A model generated the notes under the pieces. The model ran no database searches. It had not been told where the DNA came from and saw only the letters and a program-made list of their open reading frames with translations. Positions 16,391 to 25,798 of a stretch of 64,000 bases of DNA are shown here, piece after piece. The DNA comes from CAWGJF01 sp963822905 (GTDB lineage Bacteria > Bacteroidota > Ignavibacteria > Ignavibacteriales > Ignavibacteriaceae). The DNA is taken from positions 248,001 through 312,000 of the forward strand of contig CAWGJF010000007.1 of the NCBI GenBank assembly GCA_963822905.1. Reading direction: 5' to 3'. Position numbers and translations under genes: made by a program. Numbering within the stretch: the first letter of the stretch is position 1; every line of letters starts with the position of its first letter.

Positions 16391-19069
16391 TGCCATGCAA
16401 GTGGTTATACAGGAACTCCGATGGATTGTTATGCCTGTCATCAAACTGATTTTGAAAACACTAATGATCCAAATCATATTCAGGCAGGGTTCTCAACAGA
16501 TTGTTCCGAATGTCATACAACAGCAGGTTGGGGTGACGCAAATTTTGATCACAACCAAACTCAATTCCCATTAACCGGGCAGCATATAAGTGTAGATTGC
16601 TCAGCCTGTCACGTAAGTGGTTATTCCAATACACCGATGGATTGTTACGCTTGCCATCAAACTGATTACGAAAATGCTAACGATCCAAATCACGTAGCAC
16701 AGGGCTATCCAACAGATTGTACTCAATGTCATACTACTGCAGGATGGGATGGAGCAAATTTTGATCACAACCTAACAGCTTTCCCATTAACCGGAGCTCA
16801 TTCAAGTACACAATGCATTAGTTGTCATGCGAATGGTTACCAGGGAACGCCGACAGATTGTTATAGTTGTCATTCTGAAAACTTTAACAATACAACAGAT
16901 CCGAATCATCAAACATCAGGTTTTCCACACACCTGCGATGATTGTCACACAACATCAGCCTGGACACCTGCTAATTTCGATCACAATTTTTATCCGACAG
17001 GAAATAGTCATAATAATGTAACATGTAATGAATGTCATTCAGAAGCAAATTATCAACCACAATGTTTAAGCTGTCACCAGGATGATTTTAATGAAGGACA
17101 TAATCAAGGTGATCCTATTACATGCTGGGATTGTCACTCTACTTCTAACTGGGATTCAAATTTTAATCACGATAATACTAACTTCCCATTAACCGGTGCT
17201 CATGTTTCGGTCAATTGCCAGGATTGTCATGTTAGTGGTTTCCCTGGAACACCCACTGAATGTTTTGCTTGTCACGAAACTAATTTTAACAATACAACTA
17301 ATCCTAATCATCAGGCGTTACAGATTTCAACAAATTGTACTGATTGTCATACAACTAACCCGGGTTGGTCACCAGCCCAATTCCCTCAGCATAGCCAGGT
17401 TTTTGAATTGTTGGGCGCACACGCAAACATAGCTAATTGCGATGACTGTCATAATGGTAATTATAACTCGACACCAAACACGTGTTTCGATTGCCACAAT
17501 GCAGACTATAATGGAACAAATGATCCACCTCATCAATCACTCAATTTTCCAAATGATTGTATGCAATGTCATAATATGAACGGCTGGACTCCTGCTACTT
17601 TTGATCACAGTTTTTATCCAACCGGAAATCATCACAATAATGTTAACTGCAATGAATGTCATTCACAGTCAAATTATGATCCGCAATGTTTAAGTTGTCA
17701 TCAGGGTGATTTTAATGAAGGACATAACCAGGGCGACCCGACAGATTGCTGGGCTTGTCATTCAACTTCTAATTGGGATTCTAATTTTAACCACAACAAT
17801 ACAAACTTCCCTCTCACCGGGGCGCATGTTGCATTAAATTGTCTTGATTGTCATGCCAATGGTTATGCAGGAACACCGACTGAATGTTTTGCCTGTCATG
17901 AGACTACTTATAATAATACAACAAATCCAAACCACCAGGCATTGCAACTTTCAACAAATTGCAATGATTGTCATACAACAGATCCTGGTTGGTCTCCTGC
18001 ACAATTCCCGCAGCATAGCCAGGTTTTCGAATTGCTTGGTGCACACGCAAACATAACTGATTGTAACGATTGTCATAACGGTAATTATAACAATCCACCA
18101 AATACATGTATTGGTTGTCATTCGAGTAATTATAATAATACTACAGATCCTCCTCATCAATCATTAAACTTCCCGCAGGATTGTTTACAATGTCATAATA
18201 TGAATGGCTGGACTCCTGCTACTTTTGATCACAGTTTTTATCCAACCGGAAATCATCATAGTAATGTAAACTGTAACCAATGTCACTCGCAGTCAAATTA
18301 TGATCCGCAGTGTTTAAGTTGTCATCAGGGTGATTTTAATGAAGGACATAACTCAGGAGATCCTACTACTTGCTGGGATTGTCATTCAACTTCTAATTGG
18401 GGAAATGCAGCATTTGATCATAATAATACAAACTTTCCACTTACAGGAGCGCATGTTGCATTAAATTGTCTTGATTGCCATGCAAATGGTTATGCAGGAA
18501 CACCGACTGAATGTTTTGCTTGTCATGAAACTTTCTATAACAATACAACAAACCCAGATCACCAGGCATTACAACTTTCAACGAATTGTACTGATTGTCA
18601 TTCAACAGATCCTGGCTGGTCTCCCGCACAATTCCCGCAGCACAGCCAGTTTTTCGAATTGCTTGGTGCACACGCAAACATAACTGATTGTAACGATTGT
18701 CATAACGGAAACTTTAATAATCCGCCAAGCACTTGTATTGGATGTCATTCAACCGAATATAATAGTACAACTGACCCACCACATCAGACACTGAATTTCT
18801 CACAGAATTGTTTGGATTGTCATAATATGAATGGGTGGACTCCAGCTAGTTTTAATCACAACTTTTATCCGACTGGTAATCATCATAACAATGTTAATTG
18901 CAACCAATGCCATTCAGAGTCAAACTACCAGCCCCAATGTTTGAGTTGTCACTATGATGATTTTCTTGAAGGTCATAATTCCGGACATTCAACTGACTGC
19001 TGGAATTGTCATTCGACTTCCCACTGGGGTGACGCGCCAATCCCAAAAATAAATCAAAGGTTGGATTGA
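16376..19069 (+). CDS. C-terminal part of the giant multihaem cytochrome (38 haem motifs)
   Basis: About 890 residues remain in one frame with 38 CXXCH motifs. Joined to the upstream pieces, the protein would have about 1185 residues and 49 motifs (48 intact in some frame plus one at the third junction). From 17183 the chain consists of three modules of 208-209 residues, each with nine CXXCH motifs, beginning FPLTGAH and ending near CW-x-CHSTSNW. The TTG at 16376 is only the first start in the frame and not a real start. The protein is expected outside the inner membrane, perhaps a nanowire-like conduit. It overlaps the start region of the barrel gene, which supports one operon. Confidence 0.85.
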   Translation: MIVFTCHASGYTGTPMDCYACHQTDFENTNDPNHIQAGFSTDCSECHTTAGWGDANFDHNQTQFPLTGQHISVDCSACHVSGYSNTPMDCYACHQTDYENANDPNHVAQGYPTDCTQCHTTAGWDGANFDHNLTAFPLTGAHSSTQCISCHANGYQGTPTDCYSCHSENFNNTTDPNHQTSGFPHTCDDCHTTSAWTPANFDHNFYPTGNSHNNVTCNECHSEANYQPQCLSCHQDDFNEGHNQGDPITCWDCHSTSNWDSNFNHDNTNFPLTGAHVSVNCQDCHVSGFPGTPTECFACHETNFNNTTNPNHQALQISTNCTDCHTTNPGWSPAQFPQHSQVFELLGAHANIANCDDCHNGNYNSTPNTCFDCHNADYNGTNDPPHQSLNFPNDCMQCHNMNGWTPATFDHSFYPTGNHHNNVNCNECHSQSNYDPQCLSCHQGDFNEGHNQGDPTDCWACHSTSNWDSNFNHNNTNFPLTGAHVALNCLDCHANGYAGTPTECFACHETTYNNTTNPNHQALQLSTNCNDCHTTDPGWSPAQFPQHSQVFELLGAHANITDCNDCHNGNYNNPPNTCIGCHSSNYNNTTDPPHQSLNFPQDCLQCHNMNGWTPATFDHSFYPTGNHHSNVNCNQCHSQSNYDPQCLSCHQGDFNEGHNSGDPTTCWDCHSTSNWGNAAFDHNNTNFPLTGAHVALNCLDCHANGYAGTPTECFACHETFYNNTTNPDHQALQLSTNCTDCHSTDPGWSPAQFPQHSQFFELLGAHANITDCNDCHNGNFNNPPSTCIGCHSTEYNSTTDPPHQTLNFSQNCLDCHNMNGWTPASFNHNFYPTGNHHNNVNCNQCHSESNYQPQCLSCHYDDFLEGHNSGHSTDCWNCHSTSHWGDAPIPKINQRLD
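17183..19042 (+). repeat. Three tandem ~625-bp repeats inside the cytochrome gene
   Basis: In-frame repeat units begin at 17183, 17807 and 18434 (624 and 627 bp apart) and each codes for nine haem motifs. Long runs are nearly the same between units, for example the parts encoding GWSPAQFPQHSQ and MNGWTPATFDHSFYPTG. The last unit runs close to the stop codon. The similarity at the DNA level points to recent duplication or ongoing homogenisation. Confidence 0.85.
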
Positions 19070-19071
19070 TT

Positions 19072-20877
19072 ATGAAAAAGATGCTTTTAGGATTTGTCTT
19101 TATTTCAATTGCGGTTAATGCACAGGTAAATGAAGAATCATTAAAATCCGGAATAATAACCTACAAATCTTCAACCCAGGTTAATGTAAGTTTCAAATCG
19201 ACTGAAGGTATTAATAAAGGTGACACTCTTTTCGTTAAAAGCAGGAATAAAATCGTTCCTGCACTTGTAGTTGAGAAATTATCCAATTCATCTTGTACAG
19301 GTAAAGGAATAGCCTCAAACCTGGATATTGATACAAAAATATTTGTATTGCCAAAAACAGAATCAAAAAGAATTGAGCTGGATAATCAAAAAACTAATTT
19401 AATTGCTGCCGGTATTTCTGCTCCCCTTGTAACCGAAAAGATTCCAATAGTAACAATTAATGAAAACATTGAAAACCAAACTAAAGAAGAAAAACCAGTT
19501 GAAATAATTGAAAAAAATGTTGTCCCTGATAGTGAAGTTACCGCCAGCCAGAACGACATTGTAAGTGTTCAAACTACTTTAGTAAACAATACTCCGGTTA
19601 AAGTTTTAAGTGAAACACCTTCGGAAATAATCAGGAAGAAACAGGAAAATGAATCTGAAACAAAAAAATTAAAAAGCAATGTCGTAGGAAAAATTTCTGT
19701 TCAGTCTTATTCAAACCTTTCTAACTTAAGCCGGGAACTTAGTTATCAAAGATGGCGTTATGCTTTTCAACTAACGGCAAAGAACATCGGCAATTCAAAA
19801 TTATCATATTCTCATTATCTTAATTTTGCTTATCGTGCAAGTGATTGGAATTATATTTCCTCAAATTTGGGTGATGCTATAAGAATATATGATCTTTCTT
19901 TACAATATGATTTTAATGAAAAAACTAATCTGACTGCCGGAAGACATATAAACAGGAAAGTTTCTAATCTAAGTATGGTTGATGGACTTCAGTTTGAAAC
20001 CGGCGTATCTTCCTGGTCTTTTGGATTAATTACAGGGGCAAGACCGGATTACAGGAACCTTGGTTTTAATTTTAAACTTCTTGAGTATGGTGCTTATATT
20101 TATAAAACAGACACACTTGGCTTCGGTAACATGCAGAATACGGTTTCACTCTTTGAACAGACAAATCATTCCAAAACAGATAGAAGATTTTTGTATTTCC
20201 AGCATACAAACTCTGCAATCCGGTACACCAGGATATTTTTATCCTCAGAAGTTGATCTTTATAAAAAAGAACTTGGAGTAAGCAAAGGTGATTTTTCATT
20301 AACCAGCTTTTATGCATCAGTTAATGTAAGACCGAGTGACATTGTTTCATTTAACCTCTCTTATGATGCAAGGAAGAATGTAATTTACTATGAAACTTTC
20401 AAAACTTTTGCTGACAGCGTTTATGAAAATGAAACCCGGCAGGGATTCAGAGCAAGAGTAAGTTTAAGAGCAGTTAAAGGATTATATATCAACGGTAATT
20501 ATGGTTACAGGTATCGAAAAGGAGACGTAAAACCCTCCCGGAATTATGGCGGTTCTGTAACCTATTACAAAATTCCTGTTGTTGATTTAAGAATTGGAGC
20601 TAACGTTAGTTGGCTGAGTACTAATTATGTTGATGGATCTATCTGGGGAATTAGTTTATCAAGAGATATTTCAAATGGCGCAAATTTGTCCGTCGATTAC
20701 AGAAATACAGTTTACGATTTCAATAAATCAGTGGATAATTTAAAACAGCATAGCGTTTCAATAAATCTTGGCTTATACTATTTCAGACCTTTTTATTTCA
20801 GTATATCTTATGAAGGTGTATTTGAAAAAACAAGGACAAGTGGAAGAGTATTAACAAATTTATCTTTTAGATTTTGA
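19072..20877 (+). CDS. Outer-membrane beta-barrel, probable partner of the multihaem cytochromes
   Basis: The protein has about 601 residues. I chose the ATG at 19072, which starts right after the cytochrome stop (19067-19069) and gives the signal peptide MKKMLLGFVFISIAVNAQ. Residues about 20-95 form a small beta domain (GINKGDTLFVKSRNKIVPALVV), residues about 100-200 are low-complexity and charged, and about 205-601 alternate hydrophobic and polar residues as in a beta-barrel and end in a phenylalanine (LSFRF). As the last gene of the cytochrome operon it probably forms a porin through which the haem chain crosses the outer membrane. There is no recognisable similarity to MtrB motifs, so the role is inferred from fold and context. 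Confidence 0.7.
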   Translation: MKKMLLGFVFISIAVNAQVNEESLKSGIITYKSSTQVNVSFKSTEGINKGDTLFVKSRNKIVPALVVEKLSNSSCTGKGIASNLDIDTKIFVLPKTESKRIELDNQKTNLIAAGISAPLVTEKIPIVTINENIENQTKEEKPVEIIEKNVVPDSEVTASQNDIVSVQTTLVNNTPVKVLSETPSEIIRKKQENESETKKLKSNVVGKISVQSYSNLSNLSRELSYQRWRYAFQLTAKNIGNSKLSYSHYLNFAYRASDWNYISSNLGDAIRIYDLSLQYDFNEKTNLTAGRHINRKVSNLSMVDGLQFETGVSSWSFGLITGARPDYRNLGFNFKLLEYGAYIYKTDTLGFGNMQNTVSLFEQTNHSKTDRRFLYFQHTNSAIRYTRIFLSSEVDLYKKELGVSKGDFSLTSFYASVNVRPSDIVSFNLSYDARKNVIYYETFKTFADSVYENETRQGFRARVSLRAVKGLYINGNYGYRYRKGDVKPSRNYGGSVTYYKIPVVDLRIGANVSWLSTNYVDGSIWGISLSRDISNGANLSVDYRNTVYDFNKSVDNLKQHSVSINLGLYYFRPFYFSISYEGVFEKTRTSGRVLTNLSFRF

Positions 20878-20927
20878 TTTCAGCTTACTGACTATTATTT
20901 TCAATTAGTTCTTTCAAAAAAAATTTA

Positions 20928-21104
20928 TGGTGTCTCTACTCCCGATACTTTGGGATAAAGAGAAATTATAGGGAAGTCCGGTGCGATTCCGGCGCTGTCG
21001 CGCAACTGTAAAAATCAGTATGCAACCTTCAGTAAGCAGTATGCAATTTCTTTGCAGAATGCTTATTGCAAATTGTCTACTAATTAAAGCCAGGAGACCT
21101 GCCA
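20928..21104 (+). promoter_or_regulatory. Cobalamin riboswitch
   Basis: The conserved core GGGAAGTCCGGTGCGATTCC followed by CGCAACTGTAA lies at 20971-21020. The B12 box AAAGCCAGGAGACCTGCC lies at 21086-21103. GGTGTCTC at 20929-20936 can pair with the GGAGAC part of the box to close the structure. The variable arm (about 21015-21075) is long and holds the repeated segment CAGTATGCAA. A hairpin AACCT/AGGTT at 21120-21138 follows and may be the kissing-loop arm. It should repress the vitamin B12 receptor gene when adenosylcobalamin or a related cobalamin is plentiful. Confidence 0.93.
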
Positions 21105-21223
21105 TAAATGTAATTAATCAACCTTCGCGGACGAGGTTAGGTTAACGATCTGCAACAGCTCTTCGTTTTAACAAACCAAATTCAATGCGAAGTTACTTTC
21201 ATTTTAATACAGGAGTAACTTCA

Positions 21224-23176
21224 ATGATATCTAAATTTCGATTTCTTTTTTTCCTCTTTCCTATCCTGCAGGTTCTTGCACAGCAAAATTCAGGACTAAA
21301 TAAAGACACCTCCGGTGTTTACAAATTATCTGAAGTTGTAATTACTGCAACGCGCACAAATACAAACACGCTTGAACTTGCTAATTCTATCACTGTCATT
21401 GATTCTACTGAAATCTCTAACAGAAATGCACTCGTTCTTTCTGATCTATTAAAATCCGAATACGGCGTAGGGCAAACAACTTTCGGAAGTTTCGGTTCAT
21501 TAACAACTTTAAATATAAGAGGTGCTAATGCCGGGCATACTCTTGTGCTTATAGACGGGGTTGAAATGAATATGCCGAGTGACAACCAATTAGTCTATGA
21601 TTTCGGCATTCTTCCAACAGAATCAATAGAAAAAATTGAAATTCTAAGAGGTCCGCAAAGTACATTGTATGGCTCTGATGCTGTTGCAGGAGTAATAAAT
21701 ATTACAACAAGAAAAGGTTCCGGAAATGGGAAATTAGAAGTTTCAGCCGAAGGCGGTTCTTATTCTTCTTCGCTCTTCAACTCAACTTTAGATGGAAGTG
21801 TAAACAAATTTAATTACCTGGTTTCCTATACAAATAAAAATTCACGCGGGATTTCTTCTGCAGGAGAAAAGTATGGTAATACTGAAAAGGATGGCTCAAA
21901 TACAAATAACTTCAGTTCAAGATTAGGTTATAAATTATTAAACAATTTAGATTTGAACTTCTTCTTCAGATACAATAAAGCCGAAAATGATCTTGATCAG
22001 TACGGTGGCTTAAATGGTGACGATCCAAGTTATATTTATAATATGGATGAATTTATCGGCAGGTTCGAAACTGATTTTAATATTTTTGATGAACTTTGGC
22101 ATCAGAAAATAGGTGGATCGTATCTTAAAAATGTTAGAGACTATAGTTTTGATTCTACCTCTGTTATTAATTCATCTTCTTCTACAAGCAGGTATGATGG
22201 GAGAAAAATAAAGTTTGACTGGCAGAATGATTTTAATATTTCCAAACAGTATATAGTTACTTTCGGTGTTGAAGCCGAACGTGAAGAAGTTTCAACCGAG
22301 TTTTATTCTTATTCATCCATATTTGGAAATTACACAAGCAAAATTCCGGAAACAAAAGTTTCAACAACAGGAACATACTTGCAAGGTCAGGTTAAGCTTT
22401 TTAACTCTTTTTTTACTACACTTGGGATACGTTATGATAACCACGAGAATTTTGGCGGTACATTTACATATAGAATCGCTCCTGCATATATTTTCTGGTC
22501 AACCGGGACTAAAATAAAAGCTACAGTCGGGACGGGTTTTAAAGCACCTTCCGTCTTCTATCTTTATGATCCTGTTTATGGTAACCCTGATCTAAATCCA
22601 GAAAGGAACTTTGGTTGGGACGTTGGTATTGAACAATATCTTTGGTCTGATGGTATCTCAATTGGTGCAACTTATTTCAACAATCATTTTTCTGACATGA
22701 TCGGGCTAGACGAAAATTTTAAATCAGTCAATATAGATAAAGCAATAACCGAAGGTGTGGAAGTATTCTTAACTGCAAAAGTAATTCCTCAACTATCTGT
22801 CAAATCAAACTTTACTTATATGACAACTGAAAACAAAAGCACAAATTCTTCAGATTATGGAATGCCATTGTTGAGAAGACCTGGACATAAAATATCTCTT
22901 CTACTGATGTCAAATCCAATCAAAAAACTAAATTTAAACTTTGAAACAATTTTTGTAGGTTCCAGAGATGATAAAATGTTTACAGGTTTTACCTCACAAA
23001 AAGTCAAACTAAACCCGTACACGCTTGTTAATATTTCTGCAAACTATTATTTGTTTGATTTTATGAAACTATTCGGAAGAATCGAAAACCTGTTTGATGT
23101 TGATTATGAAGAGATATACGGTTTTGGTACACCCGGAATTTCTGCGTATGGAGGTGTGCGATTTAATATTGACTAA
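21224..23176 (+). CDS. btuB: TonB-dependent vitamin B12 receptor
   Basis: The start is placed at the ATG at 21224, eight bases after AGGAG, which gives a proper signal peptide (ISKFRFLFFLFPILQVLAQ); an in-frame ATG at 21185 is less likely. The mature protein has a TonB-box-like EVVITATR, a plug domain (about 40-160 with LNIRGANAGHTLVLIDGVE and LRGPQSTLYGSDAVAGVINI) and a 22-strand barrel ending in aromatic-rich strands. It takes up corrinoids across the outer membrane with energy from TonB. The upstream cobalamin riboswitch makes the substrate assignment strong. Confidence 0.93.
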   Translation: MISKFRFLFFLFPILQVLAQQNSGLNKDTSGVYKLSEVVITATRTNTNTLELANSITVIDSTEISNRNALVLSDLLKSEYGVGQTTFGSFGSLTTLNIRGANAGHTLVLIDGVEMNMPSDNQLVYDFGILPTESIEKIEILRGPQSTLYGSDAVAGVINITTRKGSGNGKLEVSAEGGSYSSSLFNSTLDGSVNKFNYLVSYTNKNSRGISSAGEKYGNTEKDGSNTNNFSSRLGYKLLNNLDLNFFFRYNKAENDLDQYGGLNGDDPSYIYNMDEFIGRFETDFNIFDELWHQKIGGSYLKNVRDYSFDSTSVINSSSSTSRYDGRKIKFDWQNDFNISKQYIVTFGVEAEREEVSTEFYSYSSIFGNYTSKIPETKVSTTGTYLQGQVKLFNSFFTTLGIRYDNHENFGGTFTYRIAPAYIFWSTGTKIKATVGTGFKAPSVFYLYDPVYGNPDLNPERNFGWDVGIEQYLWSDGISIGATYFNNHFSDMIGLDENFKSVNIDKAITEGVEVFLTAKVIPQLSVKSNFTYMTTENKSTNSSDYGMPLLRRPGHKISLLLMSNPIKKLNLNFETIFVGSRDDKMFTGFTSQKVKLNPYTLVNISANYYLFDFMKLFGRIENLFDVDYEEIYGFGTPGISAYGGVRFNID

Positions 23177-23274
23177 AATCTTTGAAAACTTTTTTTATAA
23201 TATTTATCTTTGAACCAGTTATATAACTTAAATCATTTTTTAATAATGATAGGATTTTTAGAAAGGAAAAGACT

Positions 23275-23799
23275 ATGTTAAAGTTATCATCAAAATTCTG
23301 GACGATTACCCTGATGGTTGTTGCTGCTGCTTTTGTTAGGTTAATCCCCCATCCACCAAACTTTGCACCAATTGCAGCAATTGCCTTATTCGGCGGAGCT
23401 TATTATTCAAAAAAATCATTTGCTTATGCAATTCCGTTGGCAGCAATGTTTATAACTGATCTGGTCCTTGGATTCCATAACACGATGTGGGCGGTATATC
23501 TTAGTTTTATTTTAATCGTTGCATTAGGAATGATAATGTTAAAAAAGAAGAACGTGAAGAATATAGTTTTGGCTTCCATTGTTTCTTCAGTTTTATTTTT
23601 TATATTAACTAATTCTGCTTTATGGTTAACAGGGACTATGTATCCTATGACCTCAGCTGGATTGGGCGCTTGTTTTACAGCAGCTATCCCTTTCTTTCAG
23701 AATACCCTGATTGGTGATCTCGTGTTTACAGGTGCCATGTTTGGAGTTTATGAGTTGGCTAAAGTAAAATTCCCACAGCTTACTGAAGCAAAAGCTTAA
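23275..23799 (+). CDS. DUF6580 family membrane protein, possible cobalamin-linked transporter
   Basis: The protein has 174 residues and about five hydrophobic helices; the N-terminal part includes RLIPHPPNFAPIAAIALFGGA, typical of this family. It follows btuB by 98 bases with a ribosome site (AAAGGA) before the ATG and no terminator in between, so the riboswitch probably controls it too. The size and shape resemble the substrate-binding (S) component of an ECF transporter, which suggests inner-membrane corrinoid or cobalt uptake. That is inference from context. A strong terminator follows the gene. Confidence 0.75.
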   Translation: MLKLSSKFWTITLMVVAAAFVRLIPHPPNFAPIAAIALFGGAYYSKKSFAYAIPLAAMFITDLVLGFHNTMWAVYLSFILIVALGMIMLKKKNVKNIVLASIVSSVLFFILTNSALWLTGTMYPMTSAGLGACFTAAIPFFQNTLIGDLVFTGAMFGVYELAKVKFPQLTEAKA

Positions 23800-23822
23800 A
23801 AAAATTGTATTATATTAATTTG

Positions 23823-23852
23823 AACCCGATTCTCTTCGAGGATTGGGTTTTT
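23823..23852 (+). terminator. Intrinsic terminator after the B12 genes
   Basis: AACCCGATTCTC and GAGGATTGGGTT form a 12-pair stem (two wobble pairs) around a TTC loop, followed by a run of T. It separates the riboswitch-controlled genes from the HAD phosphatase gene. Confidence 0.8.
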
Positions 23853-23868
23853 AATTTTAAAATAAAAA

Positions 23869-24642
23869 ATGAAAATCCCTTTATTAATTGACTTTGATGG
23901 TGTACTTAGAATCGGTAATGATGTAGCTCCCGGGATAAATGAGTTTTTGGAATTCATTAAGGATAAAAACATTTCTGCGCACATTATCAGCAATTCTACT
24001 TTAAAAACTTCTGAGGACTTAATATCATTTTTTGCTTCAAAAAACATCGGCTTACAAATTCCAGCAATGACGGCCGCAGAAATTACATTGCAACATGTAA
24101 GATCAAATTACAATAATGCTGCTGTTTACTGCACTGATTCAATTAAAAAACTTTTTTCAGAATTCCTGGATTATCAAAATCCCCAAGCAGTCGTTATTGG
24201 TGATAATGGAAAAGACTGGGGATACGAAATGATGAATGAGATTTTCAATTTTGTAAATGTTGGTGCTGATTTAATTGCGATGCAGAAAAATAAATTCTGG
24301 TACTCTGAAGGTAATATTCCCAAACTTGATGTTGGTTCATTCATCAAAACAATTGAATATGCAACGGGAAAGGAAGCAAAACTTATCGGGAAGCCATCTC
24401 CAATTTATTTTAAAACTGTATTAACTCGTTTAGGGTTCAAAGAAAATCAGGAATTCTTAATGCTTGGAGATGATATTGAAAGCGATATTGAAGGAGCTAA
24501 AAAAGCAGGTGGAAAAGGAATTCTTATTTATTCAGGCAAAACAAAACAACCAATTTCACCCGAAATAAAAATAAAACCTGATTTTGAAGCAAAGGATTTG
24601 ATTGAAGTAATAAAACTGCTTGAAAAGTTTATTGAAAATTAA
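23869..24642 (+). CDS. HAD-superfamily phosphatase, NagD-like (subfamily IIA)
   Basis: The protein has 257 residues. Motif I is LLIDFDGVLRIG with nucleophile D8 and acid/base D10. Motif II is the serine in HIISNST. The conserved lysine lies in IGKPSP, and the metal-binding motif is MLGDDIESDIEGAKKAG. The cap inserted between motifs II and III is of the NagD type. Such enzymes dephosphorylate small sugar or nucleotide phosphates in the cytoplasm; the substrate cannot be told. It ends by overlapping the convergent ATP-grasp gene by four bases. Confidence 0.85.
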   Translation: MKIPLLIDFDGVLRIGNDVAPGINEFLEFIKDKNISAHIISNSTLKTSEDLISFFASKNIGLQIPAMTAAEITLQHVRSNYNNAAVYCTDSIKKLFSEFLDYQNPQAVVIGDNGKDWGYEMMNEIFNFVNVGADLIAMQKNKFWYSEGNIPKLDVGSFIKTIEYATGKEAKLIGKPSPIYFKTVLTRLGFKENQEFLMLGDDIESDIEGAKKAGGKGILIYSGKTKQPISPEIKIKPDFEAKDLIEVIKLLEKFIEN

Positions 24643-25703
24643 TTACGCGTATTTTTTGCTCTTCTTAAAGCCATAAGTATTATTTTTTTCAGCGCTTGTG
24701 CATATGATAAACCTGAAGCACCTGCTGATCTCATAAACCCCGCACCATCAGTAAGGTCAGGATTCGGATTAACTTCAAGCACATATAATTTTTTATCTTT
24801 GGATAATCGAATATCTACTCGTGCATAATCTCTGCATCCCATAATTTTGAAAGCTTTTAAAGCAATTGCCTTAGCACGCTCTTCAATTTTTTTAGGAAGC
24901 TTGGCCGGACATTTAGGAATAGTTTTATGATAAGATTCATGATTCGGATCCCATTTTGCCTGGTAAGAAACTATATTGTAAAGATGATCTGGCATCCTGC
25001 TGAAATCGATTTCACTTATCGGTAAAACTTTTAATCTTCTGTCTCCAAGAACCGCAACATTTAATTCTCTTCCTTCAATAAATTCTTCAACAAGTACAGG
25101 TTGATCGAAATACTTTATTACATAATGGATTCTTTCCTTTAACTCTTTTGCAGATGTAACGATTGAATCATTTTCAATTCCCACACTTGCATCCTCAAGT
25201 GAAGGTTTAACAAGCAATGGATAATTAAGTGAATGCTGATACCTGTTTAACTTCTTTTTAGTGAGGAAATAACTGGGAACTCTTATTCCATTTGAAATAA
25301 GAAGCTTTTTAGCCATAACTTTATTCTGGCAGTTTGCAAGTGCCATTGCAGGAGCCCCAGTATATGGAATACCAAGCAGTTCATACAGCCCAACAATATT
25401 CATTTCAAGGAGAGAATTTTCTTTAAATATTTCAACAAAGTTAAATACAACATCAGGTTTCTTACTTTGAAGACTTTCAAGCGTACGATTTATATTATCT
25501 TTTATATTGAGGGTATATGTCTCAAATCCCAATTTATTCAGTTTTTGGGCTAAAATCTTATATTCTTCCATTGGTGTAAGATCTTCCACCTCAAAGTATG
25601 GAACAAACTGCCCGGTTGTTTCTACTACTTCATCGCTCTTAACGTAAAGTTCTGGAGTGGGTTCATTATAAATTACCGCGACTTTTGTTTTTCTCAATTC
25701 CAT
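24639..25703 (-). CDS. ATP-grasp ligase, D-alanine-D-alanine ligase-like
   Basis: The protein has 354 residues. The N-terminal domain (about 1-110) has a Ddl-like fold (VAVIYNEP, DVVFNFVE, GIPYTGAPAMALANCQNK). The ATP-grasp part shows YPLLVKPSLEDASVGI, VLVEEFIEGRELNVAVLG and YVLEVNPNPDLTDGAGF for nucleotide, substrate and metal binding. A Ddl would usually have a serine- and tyrosine-containing active site and a different C-terminal motif, so it may instead make another amide or peptide bond. It is divergent from a C39-like peptidase gene 95 bases away, a pairing of a ligase and a peptidase that is worth noting. Confidence 0.8.
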   Translation of the reverse strand: MELRKTKVAVIYNEPTPELYVKSDEVVETTGQFVPYFEVEDLTPMEEYKILAQKLNKLGFETYTLNIKDNINRTLESLQSKKPDVVFNFVEIFKENSLLEMNIVGLYELLGIPYTGAPAMALANCQNKVMAKKLLISNGIRVPSYFLTKKKLNRYQHSLNYPLLVKPSLEDASVGIENDSIVTSAKELKERIHYVIKYFDQPVLVEEFIEGRELNVAVLGDRRLKVLPISEIDFSRMPDHLYNIVSYQAKWDPNHESYHKTIPKCPAKLPKKIEERAKAIALKAFKIMGCRDYARVDIRLSKDKKLYVLEVNPNPDLTDGAGFMRSAGASGLSYAQALKKIILMALRRAKNTRN

Positions 25704-25798
25704 ACAACAAAAATAAGCAAAAAATTAGAAATGACTGATATAATTAATGAAATAGTATAATGAATTCATTAGATTAGTTTTCCTATTTAAAGAGTTAT

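Noticed and set aside
17183..19042. Regular repeats that might suggest a CRISPR array or a mobile repeat
   Set aside because: The repeats are in-frame coding modules of 208-209 codons with haem motifs; there are no short repeat-spacer units.
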